DNA from: Salinivirgaceae bacterium
Lineage (GTDB): Bacteria > Bacteroidota > Bacteroidia > Bacteroidales > SZUA-534
Direction of reading: 5' to 3'
Assembly (NCBI GenBank): GCA_017557605.1
Contig: JAFYYJ010000105.1
Coordinates: 1 to 41,332 of the forward strand
DNA length: 41,332 bases
Shown here: piece by piece, positions 1 to 8,344 of the stretch
Layout: every line of letters begins with the position of its first letter
Numbering within the stretch: position 1 is the first letter of the stretch
Program-made: the position numbers and the translations under genes
The notes under the pieces: generated by a model
What the model saw: only the letters and a program-made list of their open reading frames with translations
What the model was told of the DNA's origin: nothing
The model's database searches: none

Positions 1-741
1 CAAAGCGCCTGTCTGGAAATCGACAAGTCGCTCTGGGTCAAACGATTGGCCGTGATAGCGAATCTCGAAATGCAGATGCGAGCCCGTGCTACGGCCCGTG
101 TTGCCGCCCTTGCCGATAATCTCGCCCGCTTTCACAATCTCACCCACCTGCACATTACGTGCCGACAAGTGCGCATAGTAGGTTTCAAGTCCGTTGGCGT
201 GGCGCAGAACAATCAGGTTTCCGTATCCGCCCGTGCGCTTCGAGTATTCCGACACACGCACCTTGCCGTCGAAAGCGGCGCGCACTGGGTCGCCAACCTC
301 AAGTTTGATGTCGGTGCCGTTGTGGTTGCGTCCTTTGCGGAAACTGTATCGCGATGTGATGCGGCCTGTGATTGGCGCACAGAATGAATGTGTTGAATCG
401 ACAAGCATCAGGTCAATCTCGTCGGGTAACTCGCTCAAAGGCACTTCTTTATACGAATGGATATTGTTGTTCCAAAAGAGCGTATCCATATCGTTGTCGT
501 CAATCACGGGGCGGCCCATATCGATATAATCCCACGTTTTGTTGTTGTATAGCACAATCTTGACGAACTTGTCGTCGGTGTCAACCGTGTCGATGGCCTC
601 GGGCAAGAAATCGGGAATAGTCTGCTCGTCTGAGCCGATGCCTTGCTCTTCGTCGTGAATCTCACCTTCAATCTCTTGCGCAGTTGCGACTGTCATCGCC
701 GACAGGCAAGCAATTGTAAATAGCAACTTTTTCAAAATCAT
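1..741 (-). CDS. M23-family murein metallopeptidase, 3' end cut by window edge
   Basis: The frame runs from ATG at 741 to the window edge (247 codons, no stop), so the C-terminus is missing. The first about 22 residues (MILKKLLFTIACLSAMTVATAQ) are a signal peptide, followed by an acidic linker. The M23 LytM-like fold starts near residue 138 with CAPITGRITSRYSFRKGR. It has the zinc motif HNGTD (H-x3-D), then YYAHL and the second motif HLHFE (H-x-H). All metal ligands are present, so it is probably an active periplasmic or envelope endopeptidase acting on peptidoglycan cross-links, although acidic linkers are also seen in regulatory relatives. Bacteroidota members often carry a LysM domain after this point, which cannot be checked here. 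It diverges from the flippase gene; the 130 bp between them must hold both promoters. Confidence 0.93.
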   Translation of the reverse strand, partial: MILKKLLFTIACLSAMTVATAQEIEGEIHDEEQGIGSDEQTIPDFLPEAIDTVDTDDKFVKIVLYNNKTWDYIDMGRPVIDDNDMDTLFWNNNIHSYKEVPLSELPDEIDLMLVDSTHSFCAPITGRITSRYSFRKGRNHNGTDIKLEVGDPVRAAFDGKVRVSEYSKRTGGYGNLIVLRHANGLETYYAHLSARNVQVGEIVKAGEIIGKGGNTGRSTGSHLHFEIRYHGQSFDPERLVDFQTGAL

Positions 742-871
742 ATAGTTTTTCGATTGCGGCAAATATCCAAAAATGTCGATAGCCGAAAACTGCGACTTGG
801 AAATAGAAATTAACCGGGTTGCTAACAACGAGAGCCTTTCAACTTCTGCGTTTTTGAAATATTTTTGCGGT

Positions 872-2326
872 ATGAATAGTTTGGAATCAAAGGTTGTAAC
901 CGCCACCAAATGGTCAGCGTTGACAGAGATAGCATCGAAGTTGGTCTCGCCCATCTCGACAATGATTCTGGCGCGTCTGCTCACGCCCGAAGCCTACGGC
1001 GCCGTGGCCACAACTACGATTATCATTTCGTTTGCCGAACTCTTTACCGATGCAGGATTCCAAAAATACATCATCCAGCACGACTTCACCGATGACGACG
1101 ACCGCGACAAAAGCATCAACGTGGCCTTCTGGTCAAACCTGGTAATGAGTCTGATAATATGGGGAATAATCATCGCTTTCCGCTACCCTATTGCTCGCAT
1201 TGTCGGCAGCCCCGGTCTCGAAACCGCCATTGCTGTAGCCTGCGCCGCCATCCCGATTGCAGCGTTTTCGAGCATACAAAGCGCCATCTACAAACGGAAC
1301 TTAAACTTCCGTGTTCCGTTCATTGTCAGAATGATAGGCATTGGCATAACATTTTTCATAACAATTCCGCTTGCCTTTTGGCTACGCAATTATTGGGCGC
1401 TGATAATAAGCAATTTGATTCACTATGCAGTCGGTTCTTTAGTTTTTTCATTATATTCTGATTGGAAGCCAAAACTCTATTATAGTTTTAGGCGGTTGAG
1501 AAAAATGCTGGGATTCAGCATATGGATAATCATTGACCAGTTTTTGAGTTGGACCAACAATTATCTCGACATTTTCATTGCCGGCAAAAAGTTCAGTCAG
1601 CACACATTGGGTATCTACAAAACATCCATCAACACATCGAACAAAATGTTGGGGATCTTCTCAAAAAGTTTTACCCCTATATTACTACCCACATATTCCA
1701 AACTACAAAACGACATACCTCAACTGCGCACAACAATGCTGAAAATGCAAAAATATTTCAGCATTATACTTCTGCCCGTTGGTTTTATCATTTTCTTATA
1801 CAGCGACTTAATCACAAGAATATTTCTCGGCAACCAATGGACCGAAGCCGCACCACTGATTGGAATTTGGGGGCTGATTCAATGTTTCAGCTTAACAATC
1901 AACCGATTTTGCAGCAATGTTTATGTTGCCATAAACAAGCCACATATTTCAGTGATTCTTTCTTCTTTATTCGCAATTGTAACCATTCCAACAATACTAT
2001 TCTCATCGCAATACGGATTCCAAACGATGTTTGTAGCACGGACACTTACAAAACTTTGGCTACTCTCGTTACACTTAATTACCATATTCTTGCTAATCCG
2101 TCTTTCCCCATTCAAAGTCATCAGTAACATTTTGCCCGAATTAATGGGTTGCGGAGTAATGGTTGTAATCACATATTCATTATCTGCATTATGCGACACG
2201 ATTGCTTTGCAGATAGCGTCTATGATGACTTGTTTGTCCGTTTATTTTGGATTATTGTTTGCCATTAGAAACGAACGACTCATTATTAAAAATTTATGGG
2301 AACAGATTGCAAATAAAGTTCTATAA
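872..2326 (+). CDS. Oligosaccharide flippase (Wzx-like, MOP superfamily)
   Basis: 484 residues from the ATG at 872. The protein is polytopic, with about 12-14 hydrophobic helices. The N-terminal pattern MNSLESKVVTATKWSALTEI followed by LARLLTPEAYGAVA and AGFQKYIIQ is typical of Polysacc_synt_3/MOP lipopolysaccharide or capsule flippases, which move lipid-linked glycan units across the inner membrane. An upstream in-frame ATG at 773 would add 33 hydrophilic residues ahead of the family's usual start and would lie against the divergent M23 gene, so I prefer 872. It opens a glycan locus with an ATP-grasp enzyme and three glycosyltransferases. The 5' third is moderately GC-rich, and the gene becomes clearly AT-rich from about 1400 onward, as if a boundary of an exchanged glycan cassette lies inside it. 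Confidence 0.88.
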   Translation: MNSLESKVVTATKWSALTEIASKLVSPISTMILARLLTPEAYGAVATTTIIISFAELFTDAGFQKYIIQHDFTDDDDRDKSINVAFWSNLVMSLIIWGIIIAFRYPIARIVGSPGLETAIAVACAAIPIAAFSSIQSAIYKRNLNFRVPFIVRMIGIGITFFITIPLAFWLRNYWALIISNLIHYAVGSLVFSLYSDWKPKLYYSFRRLRKMLGFSIWIIIDQFLSWTNNYLDIFIAGKKFSQHTLGIYKTSINTSNKMLGIFSKSFTPILLPTYSKLQNDIPQLRTTMLKMQKYFSIILLPVGFIIFLYSDLITRIFLGNQWTEAAPLIGIWGLIQCFSLTINRFCSNVYVAINKPHISVILSSLFAIVTIPTILFSSQYGFQTMFVARTLTKLWLLSLHLITIFLLIRLSPFKVISNILPELMGCGVMVVITYSLSALCDTIALQIASMMTCLSVYFGLLFAIRNERLIIKNLWEQIANKVL

Positions 2327-2341
2327 AAAGAGTTTATAACA

Positions 2342-3475
2342 TTATAATTCTTCGGTATATTTTCTAATGGATTCTATCATTATATCTCTGTGAGACTCAC
2401 ATCTAATGTGATTCAAACATTTCATCATTCTACGTTTTGACAAGAAAATTTTGATAATTAATTTATTATTTATCAATGTTGGAAATTTGCACAACGATGA
2501 TGGCAAGAAATCCAATAAATACGATATATACTTTCGTTTAACCAAATTACGGAATTCTTTTTTCAAGAGTTTTTCATCAGTTATTATCTCATTTATTTTT
2601 TCAACATTCTCAAAGAATGTTTTTTTCTCATCACCAGATAAAAGAGTGATGTTTTCATCACCTAATGTCTGATTATAAGGAATGATCTGAAAACCAACAG
2701 ATGGAAATGATATTTTTACCATATAACCTTCATTCCACAATCTATCGCGTTTTTTATAATTAATGAAGTAGAAATTTCCTAAACCATAAAAAATAGGTTT
2801 ATTGTTATATAATTCATAGCCAGAATAAAAATGTTGATGATGATTTATAACTGCATCAGCGCCACTATCGATAAAAAAACGATATAACTGTTGCATTCGT
2901 GGCGATGGTAATTGATATAACTCGTGTCCACCATGAACAATCACCAATACATAATCAGCTTTATGCGATGCTGTACGTATTGCATACCATTGTAATACTG
3001 GATTCAACGGATTAGAACCTGCGGATGCGTCTGTCGCAATAGAAAACTCACTCTCACAACAATTTATAATTGCCAATGTCTTATTATCTTTCTCATAATA
3101 AAATGTTTTAGAAGCCTCATCCATATTTCGTCCACCACCAACATAATGTATACCATATTCATTTAAAACTTTAATAGTGTTTTTTGCGCCTTCATCTCCA
3201 TAATCAAGAAAATGATTATTCGCCAATGTAACCAAATCAAATCCAGCATATTTCAGCAACTTGCCAATACTTTTTGTACATTTCAAATTAGGACCAATTT
3301 TATGTATTGGTTTTTCAGTATCATCAATAATTGGACATTCCAAATTAACAATCGACAAATCTGCATCCTTCAATAAATTCTTAATTTCCGGAAAAAATTC
3401 TTTATTGTTATCAACAGTTATTCTTTCTTCCACTTCAATTTGGGGAACGATATCTCCTGCAATCAAAACTTCCAT
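2342..3475 (-). CDS. CapA-family (PgsA-like) metallophosphatase-fold protein
   Basis: 377 residues. Family motifs are clear: MEVLIAGDIVP at the start, SIVNLECPI, LANNHFLDYGDEG, a VGGGRNMDEA stretch, VIVHGGHE, VINHHQHFYSG and YGLGNFYF. These match the CapA/PgsA fold (a calcineurin-like relative) known from poly-gamma-glutamate capsule synthesis and from many polysaccharide loci. Classical CapA proteins have an N-terminal membrane anchor; this one begins directly with the catalytic beta strand and shows no signal peptide, so it may be cytoplasmic. It lies convergent to the flippase (15 bp apart) and divergent from the DUF6020-like gene, so it has its own promoter. AT-rich like the rest of the locus. 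The role in this glycan is inferred from context only. Confidence 0.85.
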   Translation of the reverse strand: MEVLIAGDIVPQIEVEERITVDNNKEFFPEIKNLLKDADLSIVNLECPIIDDTEKPIHKIGPNLKCTKSIGKLLKYAGFDLVTLANNHFLDYGDEGAKNTIKVLNEYGIHYVGGGRNMDEASKTFYYEKDNKTLAIINCCESEFSIATDASAGSNPLNPVLQWYAIRTASHKADYVLVIVHGGHELYQLPSPRMQQLYRFFIDSGADAVINHHQHFYSGYELYNNKPIFYGLGNFYFINYKKRDRLWNEGYMVKISFPSVGFQIIPYNQTLGDENITLLSGDEKKTFFENVEKINEIITDEKLLKKEFRNLVKRKYISYLLDFLPSSLCKFPTLINNKLIIKIFLSKRRMMKCLNHIRCESHRDIMIESIRKYTEEL

Positions 3476-3494
3476 ATATTCAAAAACATTTTCT

Positions 3495-3523
3495 CAAATG
3501 TATATCTTTTGTATTAATGACAA
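3495..3523 (-). promoter_or_regulatory. Predicted Bacteroides-type promoter for the CapA-like gene
   Basis: On the minus strand a perfect -7 box TACATTTG (3495-3502, consensus TAnnTTTG) lies 20 nt ahead of the ATG at 3475. A TTG at 3521-3523 is 18 nt further upstream, close to the usual -33 spacing. No ribosome-binding site is visible, as is usual in this phylum. Confidence 0.55.
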
Positions 3524-3643
3524 TGACATATTAACAAAACCAAAAGAATAACAGAGCATCACCTATCTCTTATATTTTTTATTTGTTTTGCAATATTATA
3601 GATACCATATAGGGAATAGTTTGTAACGATATGTTCAAACATC

Positions 3644-5230
3644 ATGAGCAATAAACATATATATTATAATGCACTACAACTGTTAACCTTGGATAATGTG
3701 CTTTGTCTCATTCTATCCCTTTACAGTTCTATAAATGTGCTTTATTACTTACATAAGCCTTCATGGTTTCAAGGAATAAAGGATTACGCATTATTAATTT
3801 GTCTGATTATTGCCATTGTCGCATTCGTTGTATTGAAGATTGCTTTCAAAGAAACGGAGAAAATATCTCTTTCAAAAGGCGGTAACATTAATAAGAAAGA
3901 GTTTTTTATTTATTCATTACTAATACTCTTTGCCTGCACAATTTCTATTGTATGGAACTATCCTGCCAGCATGTATAATGATGCAATGAACCAATATCAG
4001 CAAGCCACAACTAACCAATACAGCGACATACACCCATTATTTCACACTCTTATTTTCTTCAAGATACCTACTTTGATTTGGCATAGTTATGCGTCTTGCG
4101 CCATTTTTCAGTGCCTGTTCATTTTCGTTATACTGCTGTATTTCTGTTATTTCTGTCGTGTTTATTTTTTAAGCAAAAGATGGACTATCGCGCTTCTATC
4201 ATTCGTCTTATTAAATCCGACTTTTCTAAAAATGGCGACAATGCCGCTAAAAGATGTTCCTTTTTCATACTGTCTTCTGTTAGGGACATTGCTCTTGATT
4301 GAGATATTTTTAACCGATGGCGAATGGCTAGCAAAAACTCGAAATAAAGCACTACTCTGCCTTACGTGCTTTGGCATTGTTTTTTTCAGGCACAATGGAA
4401 TCGCTAATTTTTTGTTGATGATTATACCCTTAATCGTATTTTATAAAGACAACCGCAAATACTTGTTTATTCTATGCGCAGCATTCACAATATCCAAATT
4501 TATAGCAGCTCCTATATTTAATATGTTAGGTGCCAAGCAGATCTGGTCAACATCAGAGATTGTTGGTGTTCCACTTAACCATCCATTAAACCAAATGTCA
4601 TATATTTACAACAATGGCGGATTTGTTACCGAACACGATAAAGAGATTATGAATAACATCAACAAAATTGAGAATTGGGAAAAATATTACAATAAACTTG
4701 GTTTTTACAATTTGAAAAAAGAGTGCAACGGATATAATGAATTATACGTTGTTCAAAATTATAGTGAAATACTAAAAACCTGGATGCACATGGCTTATAA
4801 AAATCCGGCGTTAACCATAAAAAGCGAAATATATATTACATCTCAAATTTGGTGTATTCAAAAATCATTCAACTTTATGAACCAAAAACATCTTAAAAAT
4901 ACACATTCCGGCCCACAATGGGTTTCAAATATTATGGACAGATATGTGCATATTCTTCAATGCACTCACATGAAAAATCTAATGATAGACGTGGGCGAAG
5001 GATTATTGTTGATATTATTCTCTCTATGCCTTACTATTAGGAAAATACGGAATAATAAAAAGGCTTATTTACCATACATATTAGTATTATCCAATGTGCT
5101 GATTATAACTTGTCTAATAACATCTGGCGCACCCCGTTTTGTGTATTCTTCAATACTTTGTTCTTATCCACTGATGCTGTATGCATTATTAATGCAAAAA
5201 CAAACTGATAAATCCATCCAATTGACATGA
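3644..5230 (+). CDS. Polytopic membrane protein, DUF6020-like (possible glycan transferase or polymerase)
   Basis: 528 residues with about 11-12 hydrophobic helices and a large soluble loop around residues 310-420. The conserved stretch after helix 4 (IVWNYPASMYNDAMNQYQQA, then SDIHPLFHTL) resembles the DUF6020 family, which has a GT-C-like layout: an acidic residue in the first external loop and multiple membrane spans. In its position between flippase and glycosyltransferases it could be the glycan polymerase (Wzy) or a membrane glycosyltransferase using a lipid-linked sugar; the sequence alone does not decide. Its last codon overlaps the next gene by ATGA (5227-5230), so the two are translationally coupled. 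Strongly AT-rich. Confidence 0.7.
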   Translation: MSNKHIYYNALQLLTLDNVLCLILSLYSSINVLYYLHKPSWFQGIKDYALLICLIIAIVAFVVLKIAFKETEKISLSKGGNINKKEFFIYSLLILFACTISIVWNYPASMYNDAMNQYQQATTNQYSDIHPLFHTLIFFKIPTLIWHSYASCAIFQCLFIFVILLYFCYFCRVYFLSKRWTIALLSFVLLNPTFLKMATMPLKDVPFSYCLLLGTLLLIEIFLTDGEWLAKTRNKALLCLTCFGIVFFRHNGIANFLLMIIPLIVFYKDNRKYLFILCAAFTISKFIAAPIFNMLGAKQIWSTSEIVGVPLNHPLNQMSYIYNNGGFVTEHDKEIMNNINKIENWEKYYNKLGFYNLKKECNGYNELYVVQNYSEILKTWMHMAYKNPALTIKSEIYITSQIWCIQKSFNFMNQKHLKNTHSGPQWVSNIMDRYVHILQCTHMKNLMIDVGEGLLLILFSLCLTIRKIRNNKKAYLPYILVLSNVLIITCLITSGAPRFVYSSILCSYPLMLYALLMQKQTDKSIQLT

Positions 5231-6249
5231 AAATCGCCATTCACCACCGGGTTGGCTCATACAGCGACTTATGGATTGAATATTGCAAAAAGCACAAAAT
5301 TCAACACAAAATTGTTGACGCGTATGCTAATGATATTCTCGAGCAAGTTGCCGACTGCGATGCGTTTATGTGGCATTTTCACCATCATATTTACCAAGAC
5401 AACCTGTTTGCAAAACAATTGATTTATGTTATTGAAAAGCGAATGGGCAAAATCACATACCCCAACTTTGATACATGCTGGCATTTTGATGATAAGATTG
5501 GGCAGAGATATTTGTTAAAAGCAATTAACGCTCCACTTGCCCCAACATACATTTTTTATACACGTGCTGAAGCCCTTAAATGGATTCTGCACGCAACATT
5601 TCCTAAAGTATTCAAACTCAGAAGTGGTTCAAGTTCAGAAAATGTTCGTCTAGTCAAATCTGCAGCAGAAGCAAAGAAACTCACAAAACAAGCATTTAGC
5701 AAAGGGTTTGAAAATAATGGTTACTTCCGACGTATTTATGACAGATGGGAACGATTAAAAAAGGGAACTTGCACATTTAGATGGTTTTTAAAAAGTTTCA
5801 TAACAAACAATTACAATTTTGACACATTTCACAAAGAAGAAAAAAGATATGTTTATTTTCAAGATTTTATACCGAATAACGATTTCGATATTCGGGTTCT
5901 TGTAATTGGTAATCGAGCCATTGCAAAAAAAAGAATAAACCGTATAAATGACTTTCGCGCTTCTGGTAGTTTTTACAACATATTCGATGAAAAACAAATC
6001 GACTTGAAATACATAAAAATTTCCTTTGAAATTAACAAGAAACTGAAAATGCAGAGCGTTGCTTTTGATTTCTTACACGATTCAAATGGTATGCCAATAC
6101 TGACAGAAATAAGTTATTGTAGTGGAATCAAAAATTATAAAAACTATTCTGGTTATTGGACTTCTGACCTACAATGGCATCAATGTAAAATCCCCGATTT
6201 TTGCAATTTCATTATTGAAGATGTAATAGCACAAATTAAAAGCCGATGA
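5227..6249 (+). CDS. ATP-grasp domain protein
   Basis: 340 residues, soluble. The N-terminal part (MKIAIHHRVGSYSDLWIEYC, ending near YPNFDTCWHFDDKIGQRYLL) is a pre-ATP-grasp fold. It is followed by the ATP-binding lysine region FPKVFKLRSGSSSENVRLV near residues 121-140, YFQDFIPNNDFDIRVLVIGN near 210-230, and the metal-binding end SVAFDFL followed by ILTEISY (residues 277-295). ATP-grasp enzymes join a carboxylate to an amine or thiol through an acyl phosphate. Inside a glycan locus the simplest reading is attachment of an amino acid or other acid to a sugar, or making a precursor for it; this is inference. It overlaps both neighbours by ATGA, so it is translated with DUF6020 and the first GT4 gene. 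Confidence 0.8.
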   Translation: MKIAIHHRVGSYSDLWIEYCKKHKIQHKIVDAYANDILEQVADCDAFMWHFHHHIYQDNLFAKQLIYVIEKRMGKITYPNFDTCWHFDDKIGQRYLLKAINAPLAPTYIFYTRAEALKWILHATFPKVFKLRSGSSSENVRLVKSAAEAKKLTKQAFSKGFENNGYFRRIYDRWERLKKGTCTFRWFLKSFITNNYNFDTFHKEEKRYVYFQDFIPNNDFDIRVLVIGNRAIAKKRINRINDFRASGSFYNIFDEKQIDLKYIKISFEINKKLKMQSVAFDFLHDSNGMPILTEISYCSGIKNYKNYSGYWTSDLQWHQCKIPDFCNFIIEDVIAQIKSR

Positions 6250-7292
6250 AAATTCTTTTTTTCATAAGCAAACTATATGGTGGTGGTGCGGAACGAGTAG
6301 CATCTATCTTGCTAAACCATTTTTGCGAAAAACACGACACATACGTTGCATTAACAGATTTTAATGCTCCATTCTACCATATCGACAATCGCATCCATAT
6401 AATTGATAACCGTATAAAAAGCAAAATAAAAGGCGCAACACGGATTCCCCCTTTTATAAAAATGGCACAAACGATAAAGAATACTAAACCAGACATAATA
6501 ATATCATTCATAACAAGAACCAACAACAATTCACTGATAGCAAATCTTTTATATCAAAAAAAAATAATCGTTTCTGAACGTAACACATTGAATTACGAAA
6601 CAACAAAAACACAAAAAATCTTAAGAAAGATATTGTATCCTACAGCAGATAAAATTGTGGTTGTTACTTCAGAAGATTGCAACCAAATGCCCAAGAAAAG
6701 CTTACTCATTTATAACCCTACCATGTTCAAACCTTTTGCAAGTTATAACAACCGACAAAAAACTATTGTAACAATTGCCCCAGTAAAACGTTGGTACCCC
6801 AAAGGCATTGACTTACTGATTAAAGCATGGGCAAAAATTGCAACAACGTATCCGGACTGGAACTTAGAAATATACGGTAGGATTAATGATGGTATACGCC
6901 ATAATGAACTTTGCCCCACATATGAACGGGCAAATTGGATGGGATGGTGTGACAATATAGACGAAATATTTCGGACAAGAAGCATTTTTGCCATAACATC
7001 AAGAAGCGAAGCCTGTCCCAACAGTCTTCTTGAAGCCATGAGTCAAGGATGTGCTTGCATTGGCACAGACTGCGAAGGCGGTATAAAAGAAATAATAACA
7101 GATGGCGTTGACGGATTGCTTGCCAAAAGCGAAAATATTGACGACATTGCCGCAAAACTGCAAATATTGATTGATGATGAGCATCTTCGCCGGGAATTGT
7201 CTGCGGGAGCGATTGAAAAGGCAAAACAATTCGACAAAAATGTTTTTTTTGCGAAATGGGACAAACTGATTGAAGAAGTTGTCGAGAAATGA
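6246..7292 (+). CDS. Glycosyltransferase family 4, paralogue 1 of 3
   Basis: 348 residues, soluble GT-B fold. The N-terminal glycine loop KLYGGGAERV binds the acceptor side. The C-terminal donor domain shows VKRWYPKGIDLLIKAW and the GT4 E-x7-E motif in SEACPNSLLEAMSQG (residues near 253-268), then GGIKEIITDGVDGLL. GT4 enzymes are retaining transferases that use nucleotide sugars, here probably building the repeat unit on the cytoplasmic face. ATGA overlaps on both sides place it in the 3644-9396 operon. The first 38 bases are identical to those of paralogue 3, while the rest of the protein is closer to paralogue 2. The sugar specificity cannot be read. Confidence 0.9.
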   Translation: MKILFFISKLYGGGAERVASILLNHFCEKHDTYVALTDFNAPFYHIDNRIHIIDNRIKSKIKGATRIPPFIKMAQTIKNTKPDIIISFITRTNNNSLIANLLYQKKIIVSERNTLNYETTKTQKILRKILYPTADKIVVVTSEDCNQMPKKSLLIYNPTMFKPFASYNNRQKTIVTIAPVKRWYPKGIDLLIKAWAKIATTYPDWNLEIYGRINDGIRHNELCPTYERANWMGWCDNIDEIFRTRSIFAITSRSEACPNSLLEAMSQGCACIGTDCEGGIKEIITDGVDGLLAKSENIDDIAAKLQILIDDEHLRRELSAGAIEKAKQFDKNVFFAKWDKLIEEVVEK

Positions 7293-8344
7293 AAATTCTG
7301 TTTTTTATCAACAAATTATATGGCGGCGGCGCCGAACGTGTGTCGTCAATTCTTATGAATCATTTGTGCGAAAATCACGAAACGACTGCTGTGGTTTTCG
7401 ATGATAAAGAAAAATCATACCAAATAAACAGCAGCATATCTGTACACAAAATCTCAGTCAACAACACAAGCAGAATAGTACGATTTATTAACCGTATAAG
7501 AAAAATCAGAAAAGAAATCAAAAAAAATACACCAGACATTATTATCTCATTCCTAACACCAATCAACATATATGTACTGATAGCTAGTTTGTTTTTAAAG
7601 AAAAGAATTATTATTTCAGAACGCAGCACTCTAAACAGAACAAAATCAAGATTTGTAAGATTAATACGCAAACTAATCTATCCGATGGCCAACAGAATTG
7701 TGTTCGTAACAAAAACAGATTGTCAGAATTTCTGGTTACCCCAAAAAAGTCTCACTATTTATAATCCAGCAATATTTGAACCATTTAATAACTATGAGAA
7801 CCGACAAAAAACTATAATCACCATAGCATCCAACGGACGCTGGCACATAAAGGGCCTTGACCTACTCATAAAAGCATGGGCTATAATTGCACAACAGAAT
7901 CCAGAATGGGCATTAGAAATTTGTGGCAAAATACGCAACACCCAATTGCCCGACGGGATTACACTTCAAAATCAGGAAAGAGTCAGATGGATTGGATGGA
8001 CTGACAATATCACAGAAACATTACAGATAAAAAGCATATTTGTCCTGGCATCACGATTCGAAGGATGCCCCAATAGTTTAATTGAAGCCATGAGTCAAGG
8101 CTGTGCATGCGTGGTTACAGACTGCGACTGTGGTCCAAAGGAAATAATAACCAATGACGTTGACGGACTCATAGCCAAAAGCGAAAACGTTGATGACATT
8201 GCCGCAAAACTGCAAATGCTTATTGATGATGAGAATATGCGTCGCCGATTGTCAGCAAAAGCTATTGAAAAAGCAAAGTTATTCGACAAACACATTTTTT
8301 ATGCAAAATGGGATAATCTGATTTCAGAAACAGCTACAGAATGA
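7289..8344 (+). CDS. Glycosyltransferase family 4, paralogue 2 of 3
   Basis: 351 residues. Same architecture as its upstream neighbour: INKLYGGGAERVSSI at the start, ISFLTP, a donor domain with SNGRWHIKGLDLLIKAW, E-x7-E in FEGCPNSLIEAMSQG, then CGPKEIITNDVDGL and the shared C-terminal tail DDIAAKLQMLIDDENMRRRL. The tail is nearly the same as in paralogue 1 (DDIAAKLQILIDDEHLRREL). Overlaps both neighbours by ATGA. A tandem duplicate kept in frame suggests the three enzymes add successive sugars with related acceptors or donors. Confidence 0.9.
   Translation: MKILFFINKLYGGGAERVSSILMNHLCENHETTAVVFDDKEKSYQINSSISVHKISVNNTSRIVRFINRIRKIRKEIKKNTPDIIISFLTPINIYVLIASLFLKKRIIISERSTLNRTKSRFVRLIRKLIYPMANRIVFVTKTDCQNFWLPQKSLTIYNPAIFEPFNNYENRQKTIITIASNGRWHIKGLDLLIKAWAIIAQQNPEWALEICGKIRNTQLPDGITLQNQERVRWIGWTDNITETLQIKSIFVLASRFEGCPNSLIEAMSQGCACVVTDCDCGPKEIITNDVDGLIAKSENVDDIAAKLQMLIDDENMRRRLSAKAIEKAKLFDKHIFYAKWDNLISETATE

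Noticed and set aside
860..867. TATTTTTG as a -7 box for the flippase gene
   Set aside because: It would start transcription at or after the ATG, and no -33 TTG fits; probably chance in AT-rich DNA.
773..871. In-frame ATG extending the flippase by 33 residues
   Set aside because: The extension is hydrophilic, unlike family N-termini, and occupies the short divergent promoter gap; ATG 872 gives the usual start.
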